Of a DNA stretch of 64,000 bases, positions 35,945 through 51,534 are shown in pieces. The notes beneath the pieces were generated by a model. The model was not told the origin of the DNA and did not search any database. It worked only from the letters and a program-made list of their open reading frames with translations. The position numbers and the translations under genes were made by a program. The stretch is from Parasponia andersonii (lineage: Eukaryota > Streptophyta > Magnoliopsida > Rosales > Cannabaceae): positions 143,727 to 207,726 of the forward strand of contig JXTB01000216.1 in NCBI GenBank assembly GCA_002914805.1, in the 5' to 3' direction. Positions within the stretch are counted from its first letter, which is position 1. The number at the start of each line of letters is the position of its first letter.

Positions 35945-36956
35945 AAAACTGATAGAACCAACCAGAAACACCTCTTATTTCAAAGAAAGGAGGACGGGTA
36001 TTCACAAAGACAAAAATATTTCAAGCACTGATATAACCAACTAGAAGCATCCCTTGTTTCAAAGAGATGAGGATGTGTTATTCATATAGATGAGGATGTG
36101 TGATTCATATTTCATTTAATGGTCAGAGATTGAAAGCTAAACAATAGTAATTCTAAAGGTTCCTTAAGAGAAAAATAGAGATGTCTTCAACGATACTCGT
36201 AATATGATCGACGTAATTTCATAGTCATTCAGTATGAATCCTACATAAAAGACATAAGCCAGATGAAGGAGCAAGAAGACCCGAGGTGTAAAAGATCATA
36301 ACATGATTGATTTGACAAATTTTGATTCCTATATATCCACTTATGCAGTATTTCTATATATTGTATATATAAGAATTATATGATATATAAAAGATCTATC
36401 TGTATAGATATCATCATCTATATTTAGAAGGTCGTATGCATTAGAAGAAATTTGTATAGTTTGGGAAAGTGTTTTGATTGATCAAAAAGAAGAATCTACT
36501 TCAATCGATATGCCCTTAGCCCTTAGCCCTTAGCCCTTAGCCCTTAGCCACAACCATACTTAATTGAGAAATCATACTTAAAAAGGGTGGACAATCAACT
36601 AAAGCAACAGGTATTGCAGTAAAACTGATGAAGGAATATCAGCCATATTAAAATTATTTTCTAGAGAGGTCTGTTTGATACCGGAAAACTACCTAGCAAT
36701 AATTAGACAAGTGGTAAATATTATAGTAAACCAGAAAAGTTCAGATAGAGTCAGATATAAATGTTGGCTAAGTAAGTGTTTGGTCATAAGAGGAGTAGTT
36801 ATGGACTTTCAAACCATCCCAATGGGGGGTGGTAAAGGGAGAGTTTCAATTGGTAAAAAAAACCTCAATTTCTTAAGATTATAACGTACGTGGCAGAAGT
36901 ATTAGAAAAAGGATAAATATAGTAATAATTTAATTCTTCGTCATAGTAGTAAATAG
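35945..36956 (+). pseudogene. rpl2: Chloroplast rpl2 fragment (group II intron 3' part plus exon 2)
   Basis: 36243-36505 resembles the 3' part of the rpl2 intron (ACATAAGCCAGATGAAGG; TGATCAAAAAGAAGAATC). Sequence from about 35945 is probably the same intron, and so may be 35290-35383 before the solo LTR. Exon 2 runs from about 36505 to the stop TAG at 36954-36956. It reads IVNQKSSDR, VIRGVVMDF and PMGGGKGR where the ribosomal protein L2 has NVGVNQKSLGR, VVRGVVMNP and HPHGGGEGR; the tail NNLILRHSSK matches DNLILRRRSK. Many G-to-A and C-to-T changes, a small deletion near 36625 and a 28-bp expansion at 36513-36547 destroy the frame. Not functional. Confidence 0.9.
36513..36547 (+). repeat. Five tandem copies of CCCTTAG inside rpl2
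   Basis: In chloroplast rpl2 the site reads GATATGCCCTTAGG with one unit. Here CCCTTAG occurs five times in a row. It is a 7-bp microsatellite that arose after transfer to the nucleus. Confidence 0.95.
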
Positions 36957-37037
36957 GAGAAAAAATCAATTTTCTTTCCTCATCTTTACAATTAAAAAAA
37001 AAGAGTAATTTATTAAAAAATGAATAATAACATTTAT

Positions 37038-37120
37038 GGGCGAATGATGGAAATCGAACTCACGCATGGTGGATTTACATTTTACAATCCACTGCCTTTA
37101 TCCATTCAGCTACATCTACC
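37038..37120 (-). pseudogene. trnH-GUG: Chloroplast trnH-GUG remnant
   Basis: The minus strand reads like chloroplast tRNA-His from acceptor to acceptor (start GGTAGATGTAGC, end CATTCGCCC). It is 83 nt long instead of about 75, because 8 extra bases (duplicated TGTAAA-type sequence) sit in the anticodon loop and remove the GUG anticodon. It follows rpl2 by 81 bp on the opposite strand, which is the order at the chloroplast inverted-repeat/large-single-copy junction. Not a working tRNA. Confidence 0.9.
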
Positions 37121-38921
37121 CTTATACTAATAGGATTTAATATTCTTCTATATATTTTAATTTAGTACAGTCATCATTATTATTTTCTTTTTTTTTTTTA
37201 CAATAAAAAACTTTTAAAAAGATTTAGAAAAATATAATAAAAACTACCACATAACGAAATAACGATAGTATGAATATATTGAAGGATTATTTTGTGCTGC
37301 ACAACTGTTGTGTTGTGTGCTAAATAGTTACTTAATAATTAGGTTGGTTATTTTGTTAAATTTTAGATTTAACTATTATAATTTTTTTTAGTTCAAATGA
37401 TAAAATGATGCATAGTGGGCCAAATTCATAAAATAGCCAAATTTGTGCCAAAAATAAGTAATCTAAAAAATAAAAAGAAAAGAAATGTAAAGCTCAATTA
37501 TAAGGACTTATTAATTTATCCCAAATGACTATTAAAATCTATACATTTGTGAAACGGGTTAGATTGGTTGAAAATTTTTTCACGGATTAGATTAGATGTA
37601 TTTTTTCGAAATTTCAATAAAATTTTCATTGGTGGGCAGTTTTGGAATTAGTGAAGATTTTAAAATAGGTGAGAATAAAATTTTGAATTTTAAAATTTCA
37701 TAAGAAAAAGGGTGAGAAGTGAAAAAAGAGTAGCTTTAAATAAAACTAATAGTTAAGATAAAAATTTCTGCCATATTAAAAAAAGAAATTAATCCTACAT
37801 TTAGCCCACCAACTATTATATGAATTCCATTGTGGCCCCTAAACTTAAAACCAAGACCTATTTTATTTTGATACTGATCTTTTTATTTGTCTCGTTAACT
37901 CCGTTTGTCACTCTTGTACTACAAAATAGACGAAAAATATCATGTGTTAGTCATTATTAAATGATAGTTTGTCTCATTTTACCCTTGAATTATTCACAAA
38001 ATCCCATTTTATCATTTGAACTTTAAAAAGTCTTTATTTTTCTACCCATTTCATCAAAACGTCTTATTTTAGTCCATACTATCCCTTTCGCAGATAAAAC
38101 TAAATAGAAAAGACGTGACACTTATTTGTAGCTTTTAGTAAGGACATTTTACTCATCTTGTAGACTTAAAAATTGGGATAATACCCTTATTTCAATTTAA
38201 AATATAAATAAGAAAACATTTTTTATTAAAAAAGTAAATAATGCACTTATGGTCATTATTTAGTTTCGGAGGAATTTTGAATCTTTTATGGACTCATTAA
38301 ACGGGGTGAAGTTTTATTATAAGCTTAAAATAAGGTTCCAAATATTTTTACCTATAAAAATCTAAAAGAATTATAAAAATACAAAAGTCACATTTTTTTC
38401 TCAATTTTCTTAAGATTTCTAGTAGAAAAATATCACTTTTTAATTTTTTTTAGAAAAATATTTTTTTAAATGGTTACTATGTTCCAATTTCTAAAAAAAA
38501 GTTACCAGTTATATACCAATTATAAATATCTTTGATTACTAGTTACTAATTTTTGGAAACTAGCTACCATTATTAGTTACGATTTTAAAAATAGTATTTT
38601 TGTAAATATTTTTTAAAAATGATATTTTTCTAATAAAAATCGTACCGAGCCTACAAAGAACACAGGCTACCGTATTTTTTATTTATTTTTTCTAAAAATA
38701 ACATAAAAAGTCTAATTTCCCTTCAAAATGTAATTAGGATGCATTTTTTTTTAATATTTAAAAGAATTCATTTTTTTTCAAATATGTAAATAACTAATGC
38801 TTTGTTTTTCAATAATTTATTTATGTTCTTTTTAATTGTACATTATCCAAGTTTTTTTTTTTCATTATATATAGTTTTATATTACCTAAATTCTTAATAG
38901 TTTATATATATATATATATAT
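37121..38921. other. Intergenic, AT-rich; no gene seen
   Basis: AT-rich DNA full of short A and T runs. 38390-38660 contains repeated GATATTTTTCTA / AGTTACTA words. No coding or RNA feature supported. Confidence 0.6.
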
Positions 38922-39137
38922 GTTGCCGATTCAGTAGGTATTTTTCTTCTAGCAGTTAGATCATTTTCTAATAATGATCCAACGACTATAATGATATGCA
39001 TAAAAATACGTGTATTATTTATTTATTTCTTATTTTTTACTATAAAAAAATATGTATAATAAATTTTAATTGACCAAAATGATACCTATATTATATATAT
39101 AGGTAAAAAGGAAAAAAAAAAAAACTAGATTGATGCC
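38922..39137 (+). mobile_element. MITE-like element, copy 1, in a (TA)n tract
   Basis: Begins after (TA)n with GTTGCCGATTCAGTAGGTA and ends GATTGATGCC before TATATATA. The core (GATCATT.TCTAATAATGATC, then CAACGACTATAATG) is shared with the copies at 58563 and 59928. The ends are imperfect inverted repeats of one another. No coding capacity. Confidence 0.75.
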
Positions 39138-39977
39138 TATATATATAATACGTAAAATTTTATTTGGTTTGTCAGTATAGTACATAAATACAAATAATTG
39201 TTATCACTTGTCTCTTAATTTGAGAAGGTGACATATAGTTTATCTTCCACCATAAAAGAGCAAACTTATTTATTAAAGTGAAATACCCAAAATGCCATTT
39301 TTTAAAAAATTTCTTGCGAGTGTCTTATGCTTGTTTTCAATATTTTTTAAACAACAAAGTGATAAAAAAATGTAAAAAGGGATCATAGAGATCAGATGCT
39401 AAAGATTAGACTGACCAAACTAAAAAATAACTTATTAAACCAACCAAAACCGATCAAATTCAATCCTCAAAATACAAATATGAAATATCCGATGAAATAT
39501 GAATTGAATTGGATGAGATTTCAAAGAGACCAACTATGGATCAATCAGATTTATTTGGATGAAAAAGTAACCAATCTGTACCAGTTTTATAAGCACATTA
39601 TTTGATAAGAGATTTCATGAGCCAAAAGCGGATTCCCTTCGTTTCAAGAGAGGAGATTAATCAGCACTTATGTGAATAATGAATGGCATTTTCCTCTATT
39701 TACCGGAGAAGAGTGACGAAACGAAATTAAATGGGAAAAGGAGTAAAAGATTGAGTGCCGAAATAGGTAAATTTTGAATTTTGATTGTCAAAATAAAATT
39801 CAACTAACCATTTAAGGGCCGAATTCTGAATATATGATTAACCGAAGAAACAAAAAAAAATAAAAATGAAGGGTATTGTGACTATAATGTTTTACCCATG
39901 TTTTGAGAACAAAAGGACGAAAATAACTTCTATGACAATTTATTGTTTATGTTAGGATTAAATATAGCAATGGTGCC
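39138..39977. other. Intergenic; no gene seen
   Basis: AT-rich DNA without supported features. Confidence 0.5.
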
Positions 39978-41582
39978 TGTGTTAGGGTTTATGTCCATGG
40001 TGTATATTTTGGATATTTATTAAATTAATAAAATGACATTTTTAATTTGAATTTATGTATAATTTATATATCATTAAATATCATAAAATATTTGGTTATT
40101 TATGCGAGTATAAATTTAGTATATAAGTATTATATAAATGAGAATTAAATTTATGAATAATACACTAAAAATAGTTTGTAAAAATTAATTAAAGTTTGAG
40201 ATATTTAATTAAATATTATTAGTATGGTCTATTAACATTTAGAATGTAGTAGTCTTATCTGAATTATTAATGTGTTGACATCACAACGGATGTACTTTAT
40301 ATAATTCGATTATATAGGATTGGATCAGACATAATTTGAATCTCACATAAATTCTGTTAACTATTGAGAGTTCAAATTATGACACTAGATGATCATTCAT
40401 ATATCAATCTTAATCTTTAGTAGTTATAGACTCCTATTTATAACATTATGTTACTTTTTAAAGGTTTATTTCGTAAATAGATCAAAATACTTGAATCTTG
40501 GGAGCATGATAAGATGAGTATCTGAGAATTAATTGTTCAATGGAGAATCAATGGTACAAGGATAAAGATGTAATTGGAGAGGTAAACGAAATATAACCTA
40601 ACTCCAATTATGAATTGTCTATGCAGGATTAAACTACTTGTAATGAATAAATCGATGGACTACTTGTTATTTTCTGAGTAAATTAATTCTATAATTTCAA
40701 TAATGTAATTCTAGATTTTTAGTAGAGTAATACTAGAATTAATAAATTAGACAAATTAATTAAAGAATTTATTTTATTATCATAATTTATTGAAGCTTGA
40801 ATTACAGGTCCATAGGTCCCTAATTCCACATCTTACAAATACTGTATTAGATATTATATTATTTTTGTTACTGCATACTTTGTCTAGATAAATAGTTTAT
40901 CTATATGTGATTAATAATTACTATTAATTAATTAAATAATTTTGAATTAATTATTTTAAATTTATGGAGAGATAAGTTTCCTAATTTGTTTAAATTTTGA
41001 ATTTAAAAAATATCTAATTATTAGATAATTAGATAAACAGAAATTGGAAAACTGACTGAAAATGAAACACTCTTCCTTGAAGAAATGAGTGGTGTGCTAG
41101 TTTANCTTAAAAAAAAAGTAATGTTTTTAAAAGGTTTCGTATATATATATATATATTAATATGATTAATTAATTTATTAAATAGTTTAATAAATATATAT
41201 ATATATAAGGTGAAACCTTAGCATAATACACTACGTATTATTTTTTATAGAGCCTCCATAAACTAGAGAGAAAAATAATAGAGTTTTTCTATTCTTTGTA
41301 GAAGAAATCTTGCAATCTCATGTGTTAAGAATATTGCAAGAGTCTAAAGTGTGAGTTTTAAGAAATTGTACGTAACGCCCACAAATTCATCTAGTTGTAC
41401 TTGAGGTTTGGATTGAAAGATTGTGATTTAGAAAACAGAAAAATTAGGATCCGCTGATAGGCTATATGAGGTATTAGATTTATTCTTTTTGTATGTTTCT
41501 ATTTGCTATAAATTAATACTATGCACTCAGTCCAATTGTTTTGAGAAAATTTTTGAATGTTCCTGAGCCAATTTTCCGTTGC
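39978..41582 (+). mobile_element. Possible LTR of a copia-type retrotransposon
   Basis: The block opens with TGTGTTAGGGTTTATGTCCA and ends near TTCCGTTGCA, so TG...CA ends are possible. It has a TATA-like TTTTTTATAGAG (about 41250) followed by a transcript-like stretch. I recognise the opening as similar to long LTRs of plant copia elements. I found no target duplication, primer site or partner LTR, so edges and identity are uncertain. A lone N lies at 41105. Confidence 0.4.
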
Positions 41583-42229
41583 AAAAATCATTTCAAAACT
41601 ATACTCATTATATCACTTTGCCTCTAAATTTTTAACTTACATGGTAATAACACCTGAATTATACAATTGCTACAATAATGACCTATTTATCACAAATTAT
41701 TAGTTTTTTTAACAGAAAATAATCATGGATAAAGCGTATAATTAGATATTTATTTTTATGAGTCAGAATCTCGTTTTTAACCATACTTACTAAATTGTAT
41801 ACTTTGCACAGAGCTCATTACTATTAAAAATTTAAGAAAAAAATTGTCATTGTTACAATAATTGCATAAATCTTATAAACTTTAGTAGTCTATTACGTAA
41901 GTTAAATATTTAAAATTTCATTATTAACTATAGTTATCAAATTATGTACTTTATAATAATTTATTATATTTAACAGTTTGTAACAAAAGGATTATTACTG
42001 TAACAAGTATATAAAAATAATTCATGGATCATTGCTAGGTACGTGTAAATTGAAAATTCAGATAGCAAATCGGTAGTACATGTCATGTATAATACATGGC
42101 CTATTAACATTATTAACTTATGTAAGTAAAAAAATGCGAAAAAGAATTGGCTGGGGGTATATATGCGACTTTACCTTTTTCTTTTCTTTTCCTTTTCCTT
42201 TTGTAAATTTATATTTTTCACATTATTCG
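41583..42229. other. Intergenic, upstream of CDKA
   Basis: AT-rich DNA with no gene seen. Confidence 0.5.
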
Positions 42230-42238
42230 GGTGAGAGT

Positions 42239-42280
<42 letters not shown>

Positions 42281-42640
42281 GAGAGGGTTTTTATGGAGGG
42301 CTGACGCTGAGGGTAAATAAACGACCTCGGGTCAGTAAACGACCTCAGAAGTCTCCCTCGGCTAAACCCGCCATAGCTGATCCCCCGAACTCCCATTCTT
42401 TGGCGCCGATTCTCATCGCGCTCTCTCTCTCTCTCTCTCTCTTCCTCTCTCTCTCTGGTACACTTTACTTCTCCCATCTCTCTCTCTCACTCTCTCTCTC
42501 TCTCGTGTCTCTCATTTTGCTCTGCTCCAGTTTGATAATCAATTGTGAATTTCACCTGAAAAAAGAAGCTAAAAGTTTGGAAATGGTGTTTGATTTGGAA
42601 GAGATTCGTCTAGTACTTTAGGAAAGGCTTACATGGCCGA
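42230..42640 (+). promoter_or_regulatory. CDKA promoter / 5' UTR region with GA and CT tracts and an E2F-type site
   Basis: A (GA)n tract (42230-42282) and (CT)n tracts (42419-42505) flank a GC-richer segment. TTTGGCGC at 42399-42406 matches the E2F consensus TTTSGCGC, plausible for a cell-cycle gene. A GGCCGAGT/ACTCGGCC inverted repeat sits at 42634-42651. The first, non-coding exon of CDKA is probably here, but its start and donor cannot be fixed from sequence alone. Confidence 0.5.
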
Positions 42641-44616
42641 GTCAACTCGGCCGTTTGAGGATGAAATGGTTTTGAGTCGAGTTCGCGTAGACAATCGACT
42701 CGACTCAAACGCAAACTCAAACTCAGTGTTCCTGGTTTCGATTTTCGAAATGATTATTCGGAGTCGCATTATAATGTTGATAATTTTAGTTTGTAATTTG
42801 GATCTAATTGGTGAATCTTAGCCGTTTGTGTGGTTTAATTTGTGTCTGATTTTTCTACTTTAGCTCCGAATTGATTCAATGCTGTCGAGTAGATTAGCTT
42901 CTACTGTTTTATTGAATTGTTTCTCGTCGATTACGGTGCTGGCTGGTTCGATTGATTTGTAATACCTCTTTCTGTGGTTTTGAATCGTTCACTTAATGGC
43001 AATGTAGCTAGTAGCTTTTGTTAGTCACGTGTCTCTTTTGTATGAGACAAGTTTTGGTGTTTGGAGTGAGAAATTTGTTACAATTTTTGAACTCGCAACA
43101 GTTTCAGATTTGGTTGCCGGATCAATTTGTGTAATGCAAGTATAGTGACTACGTCGTTACGAATTATTGATGTTCAAGAGAAAACAAATGTTAAGGGCGC
43201 GTTTGTTACAAAATTCGAATTCTATTCTACAAATCCAGAAACTAGCTTTCATATAGAAAGTTAATAGGATAAAACCTATTATTCTATATGAAACTGTATT
43301 ATCTTATCAACTTTGTATATGAAAGCTATTTCCAGATTTATAGAATAAAATTCGAATCTTATACCAAACACGTCCTAAATTTCTATTAAGCTTTTAGTTA
43401 TGTTCAAAGGAGAGTGTTAATGAAGTAAATTAGTGACTACATTGTGAAAATATGGTATAGGGAGAGAATACCTATACATTTATATGTAAGTTTGGGACGG
43501 TTAAATTGTTTTTTCATGATTAATTGAAATTTGTGAACGAAACAGAGTAAATAACCTGATGGCTTGAAGAGATATGTACAACTTTAAATATAGGTATAAT
43601 GAATATGTATTTTGTTATTCCTTTAGGGACGATTTAAACTTAATAGCAAAATGTGATTCAAAGTTGGCATTAGAAATTTTTTGAGGAGAGTTGAGTGACT
43701 AGTTTTCCCAAACTAGAATATCATGATATGTAGTTTTCTTAAGATTTACAGTAATTTGGGGAGGGGTAAAGAAAACAAAGGAAAAAGTACCTTTTCTAAC
43801 CTTTTCTCATACGGTGATGGTAGGGGTTATGGTGGCACAGTTCAGATTCAGATCTTGTAAATTAAAAGAAACAAATGATGCTTATTCTTTCAGTGTGAAA
43901 TTCACATATTACGCACAAATTCAAACCATAAGACATACACGTATATAAGATTACTCTACTGGTCTTTGGACATAGTAATTGTGCTTTCTTTTAGGTTTTG
44001 TAACTTTACACTTGGCAGGGAGACTATTGGAGCCTGNCATTGTGAAAATATGGTATAGGGAGAGAATACCTATACATTTATATGTAAGTTTGGGACGGTT
44101 AAATTGTTTTTTCATGATTAATTGAAATTTGTCAACGAAACAGAGTAAATAACCTGATGGCTTGAAGAGATATGTACAACTTTAAATATAGGTATAATGA
44201 ATATGTATTTTGTTATTCCTTTAGGGACGATTTAAACTTAATAGCAAAATGTGATTCAAAGTTGGCATTAGAAATTTTTTGAGGAGAGTTGAGTGACTAG
44301 TTTTCCCAAACTAGAATATCATGATATGTAGTTTTCTTAAGATTTACAGTAATTTGGGGAGGGGTAAAGAAAACAAAGGAAAAAGTACCTTTTCTAACCT
44401 TTTCTCATACGGTGATGGTAGGGGTTATGGTGGCACAGTTCAGATTCAGATCTTGTAAATTAAAAGAAACAAATGATGCTTATTCTTTCAGTGTGAAATT
44501 CACATATTACGCACAAATTCAAACCATAAGACATACACGTATATAAGATTACTCTACTGGTCTTTGGACATAGTAATTGTGCTTTCTTTTAGGTTTTGTA
44601 ACTTTACACTTGGCAG
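42641..44616 (+). other. Presumed long 5' UTR intron of CDKA
   Basis: It ends with the acceptor ACACTTGGCAG at 44606-44616; the 21-nt 5' UTR piece 44617-44637 then leads to the start codon. It contains a Tourist-like MITE and one half of a probable assembly duplication, so its true length is shorter than shown. The donor is not determined. Confidence 0.55.
43195..43375. mobile_element. Tourist-like (PIF/Harbinger) MITE, 181 bp
   Basis: The ends are inverted: GGGCGCGTTTGTTACAAAAT versus ...ATACCAAACACGTCC. The pairing extends inward for about 60 bp through CATATAGAAAG/GTATATGAAAG. TAA flanks both sides (43192-43194 and 43376-43378), the 3-bp duplication typical of PIF/Harbinger MITEs. No coding capacity. 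Confidence 0.88.
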
Positions 44617-44634
44617 GGAGACTATTGGAGCCTG
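43440..44634 (+). repeat. 597-bp near-perfect direct duplication around N 44037
   Basis: 43440-44036 and 44038-44634 differ by one base that I could see (TTTGTGAACG versus TTTGTCAACG). A single N joins them. Copy 1 contains the 5' UTR acceptor but stops just before the start codon. Probable unmerged overlap or unmerged haplotypes. Confidence 0.92.
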
Positions 44635-44637
44635 GCT

Positions 44638-48338
<3,701 letters not shown>

Positions 48339-48564
48339 ATCTTTTGTTCATTTTCCTGGAAGACTAAGACGACCGTCTATAATATGTCTAAATCGTCTGG
48401 ATTTTGATTTTGTGAGGATTGTGTGCTTGTGTTTCTTTTTCCCCAACCTTGTTGGACATAGTTGATATCAATATTGATTTGATCTTTTATCTGATATGTA
48501 GTCGGTCGTCTTAGGTCTCTCAATTTCTCTCTCTTGAAATGTGTTGGTTGTTCTCATGTTTTCG

Positions 48565-48600
<36 letters not shown>

Positions 48601-51135
48601 GGAATGGAAGAATATTATGTTTGCCTTTTATCCACTAGTATCTTGTCAAGAAACATCTTGAAAGGAGTGGAGAAAACAATATTTTGATGAATTAGAATCC
48701 GTTTGGCGTTTTGCTTAGAAGGGTACTGCAGTAATTTCCGTGCAGCTATGTAAGATAAAACGTTGATGTTAGTGTTTTTTTTTTAAAAAAGGTAATTGTT
48801 AGTAATTTTTTTTTTATTATTATTCTTTTTAGACTTTCGTTTGAGAATTGAGTATATGGAAGAGGTTTCATAAGTTCCCTGAGATATGATAAAATAATTA
48901 AATTACTTTGAATCTCCTGCTTATAATCTTCGGTGATGGTTCCGAAGTAAGACCACTTGGTAAACAAAGAAAAACAAATTAGACACTTGTCCAAGGCTAC
49001 GCTAAATTGCTTAGCACCTTTTTTATTTTTATTTTTTATTTTTGAGTTTTACTTATAAAATGAACAATCAGTACACGTATACAGTAAAAAATTAGAAGCT
49101 CACACAGTATAAGCTCAGATTTAATTAGAAATAGAAACTCATGTAAGAATTCTATCATCTACTCCATGCTAAGAAATAAGTACTTGAAAACTTCTTGTTA
49201 TAGTAAAGCTTTTCATATTATAAGTTCTACATATGATTTTGAGGAGATATACAATAAAACAAGAAGTATAAACATGCTTAAAGTTTAAGAAAATTAGGTG
49301 AAATACACTCTCTCTATAGTAAGTTTTAGAAAATATATTTTTCTCAGTAGTTTTTAGGTAATTACACATTTTTTTTAAAAAAAAAAAGAGATGCAAAAAA
49401 ACTTATATACCCCTTAAGTTAAAAGCATTGGATATAGCGTTGAGTAGTAGATAAAGACATATAGTAACTCGACAAAAAAAATTTGAATGTTTAGCACTAA
49501 ATAGGGTATTAGAAACAGTAAATATGAGTATCTAGCAGCGCTAAACAAGGTATCTAACAACTCTACTTCTCCTGTTTAGTTAGATCTAGATTCTTATTTA
49601 AACATTATGAGCTAAACATGGTTGGTATCAAGAGTGCTAGACGCTACTATCGAAAGGCGCTAGATGACTTGATTTTCTCTATCTAGCCGAAATGTGGACT
49701 CTTAATCAGATATGTATTAGAGACATTTTTGTATTTAAAATAATTTAAAACTTAAAAAGTGTATTTAATAAAAAAAAAAGTACTAAAAAGAATGTATTTC
49801 CTAAAATATATTATGACAGAGGTGTATTTTGTAAAGAACCATGCTTAGCTTATATAGATAAAATGAAAACAATGTAACTTAAGGTATGACCACATTTCAT
49901 TGAAACTAACTAAAAGTGAAAACTCAATTCATCATTCAACAAACACCTTCAAAATAGGCTTTTCAATAATAAGCCTAATAAAGAGAAGAAATATTAAGGG
50001 TAATTTCAATAATTTTTTGAATAAAGCCTAATAAAGAGAAGAAATATTAAGGGTAATCTCAAGTATCCCAAGTAGGTTGGTATCCAAGAAAGCCCCGTCT
50101 CGCACCAAGTACCTCAAAGCAAGAAAAATATTATTAAATAGATGGAAACGTCACACAAAAAATATTTGAACAACGACAAGGTAAAACAAAACAACCCAAA
50201 GGGAAAACACTAGTTAGTTGATCATTTTTTATCTAAAACTTAGTATATGACTAAACTTAAGTTTATAGTTAAATGTTTAACATATTTAATGATAAAAATA
50301 AAAATATAACATATTCCACAATTGAAATTTTTAAAATAATAAATATTTAGCTATAACTTTTAAAATATATGAATATCTATTTAATCCAATTTAAACAATT
50401 AGTCTTTCACCTAATTTTCTCAAAATTTACTAAGGAACTATGCCTCGTCATTTGCTTTAAATGGCCCTCTAAAATGGGTAAGAGAGAGAGAGAGAGAGAG
50501 AGCACCTCATTAAATGGCCTTAAATGGGCTTCTAAACTAGCAGGGATTTAAAATCATGGTTTTAAGAATTAAAACATAACTAAAGATTATAAATTGGCTA
50601 CTATGGAACATAGGTTCTTAGATTGCTTAATAATCTCAAGATTAGATCGAAAAATTGGGACTTTTCTAGATCTCTTTTCTTGGATACGAAATTTGAGGCT
50701 TTTAAAAGAGAGAGAACTAGGGTTTTTGATTTAAGAGAAAAAGAGGAATATAAAGAGATGGAAGTTTTATATAGTAAAAACGTTTGAGTATAGAGAGAGA
50801 GTGGAGAGCCGCATGAAGAAAGCATATGAAGAGGAGAAATTAGACATTCTTTGTTGGGTGGTCCAACGGTCTATTCCAAACACAAGCCCCCCTTCCCCCC
50901 CGCCAACCACCCCCCCTTTTCTTTTTTTCTTTTTTTTTTTTGTTTTTACCTTTTTTATGGTTAGGCTACCTTTTAATTACGGGGGTTTTACACTAATATG
51001 GGAAAAACTTGTCTACTTTTTAAAAATACTGTACTCCAAAGAAATGTTAAAAAATACGACATACTGGTAAAAACTGTGGAAAAATAAGAATAAAATACAA
51101 CTTGATGCGCGTCAGTCGTCATACTATGTCAGGCG

Positions 51136-51166
<31 letters not shown>

Positions 51167-51534
51167 AGCAGGCACATATACGAAATGCTCCAGAGTTTGC
51201 AACGACTTGACAATACCCTGTTGTTGTCACGTCATTTATTTAAGAAAACATATAATATAAAATTAGTACCTTTTTATTTCGTGTACTTTTTTTAAGCAAT
51301 TCTTTGCCTTCTTTTTCACCTTATTTTGACCTTTTTAGTATAAATTAATATTTTATTATATATGTTTTATTTAACAATATTAGAAATAATTTTTAATTTC
51401 ACTGTATACATTCTTTCAACAAATTTTTGAAATGATATATGTCACAATTTTTAATAAAATTAAAAATTAATTCTCAAACATTTTTTTTTCATCGATAAAA
51501 AATGACCAGCTACTTTTTATATTTTTCTTATATC
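48339..51534. other. Intergenic, downstream of CDKA
   Basis: Includes the CDKA 3' UTR and an (AT)n tract at about 48565-48596. A 33-bp unit (CCTAATAAAGAGAAGAAATA) is repeated at about 49974 and 50029. There is also a (GA)n tract (about 50481-50500) and a poly-A tract (about 51137-51164). 50600-50830 is purine-rich on the plus strand, but no gene can be supported. Confidence 0.6.

Noticed and set aside
36513..36547. Interstitial telomere repeat
   Set aside because: The unit is CCCTTAG, not the plant telomere CCCTAAA, and it arises from the rpl2 sequence at that position.
34825..37120. Functional psbA, rpl2 or trnH genes
   Set aside because: Stops, frameshifts, a destroyed anticodon and missing parts show all three are dead nuclear copies.
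41105..41105. Lone N as another duplicated contig join
   Set aside because: The bases on its two sides show no duplicated sequence, unlike the other three lone Ns.
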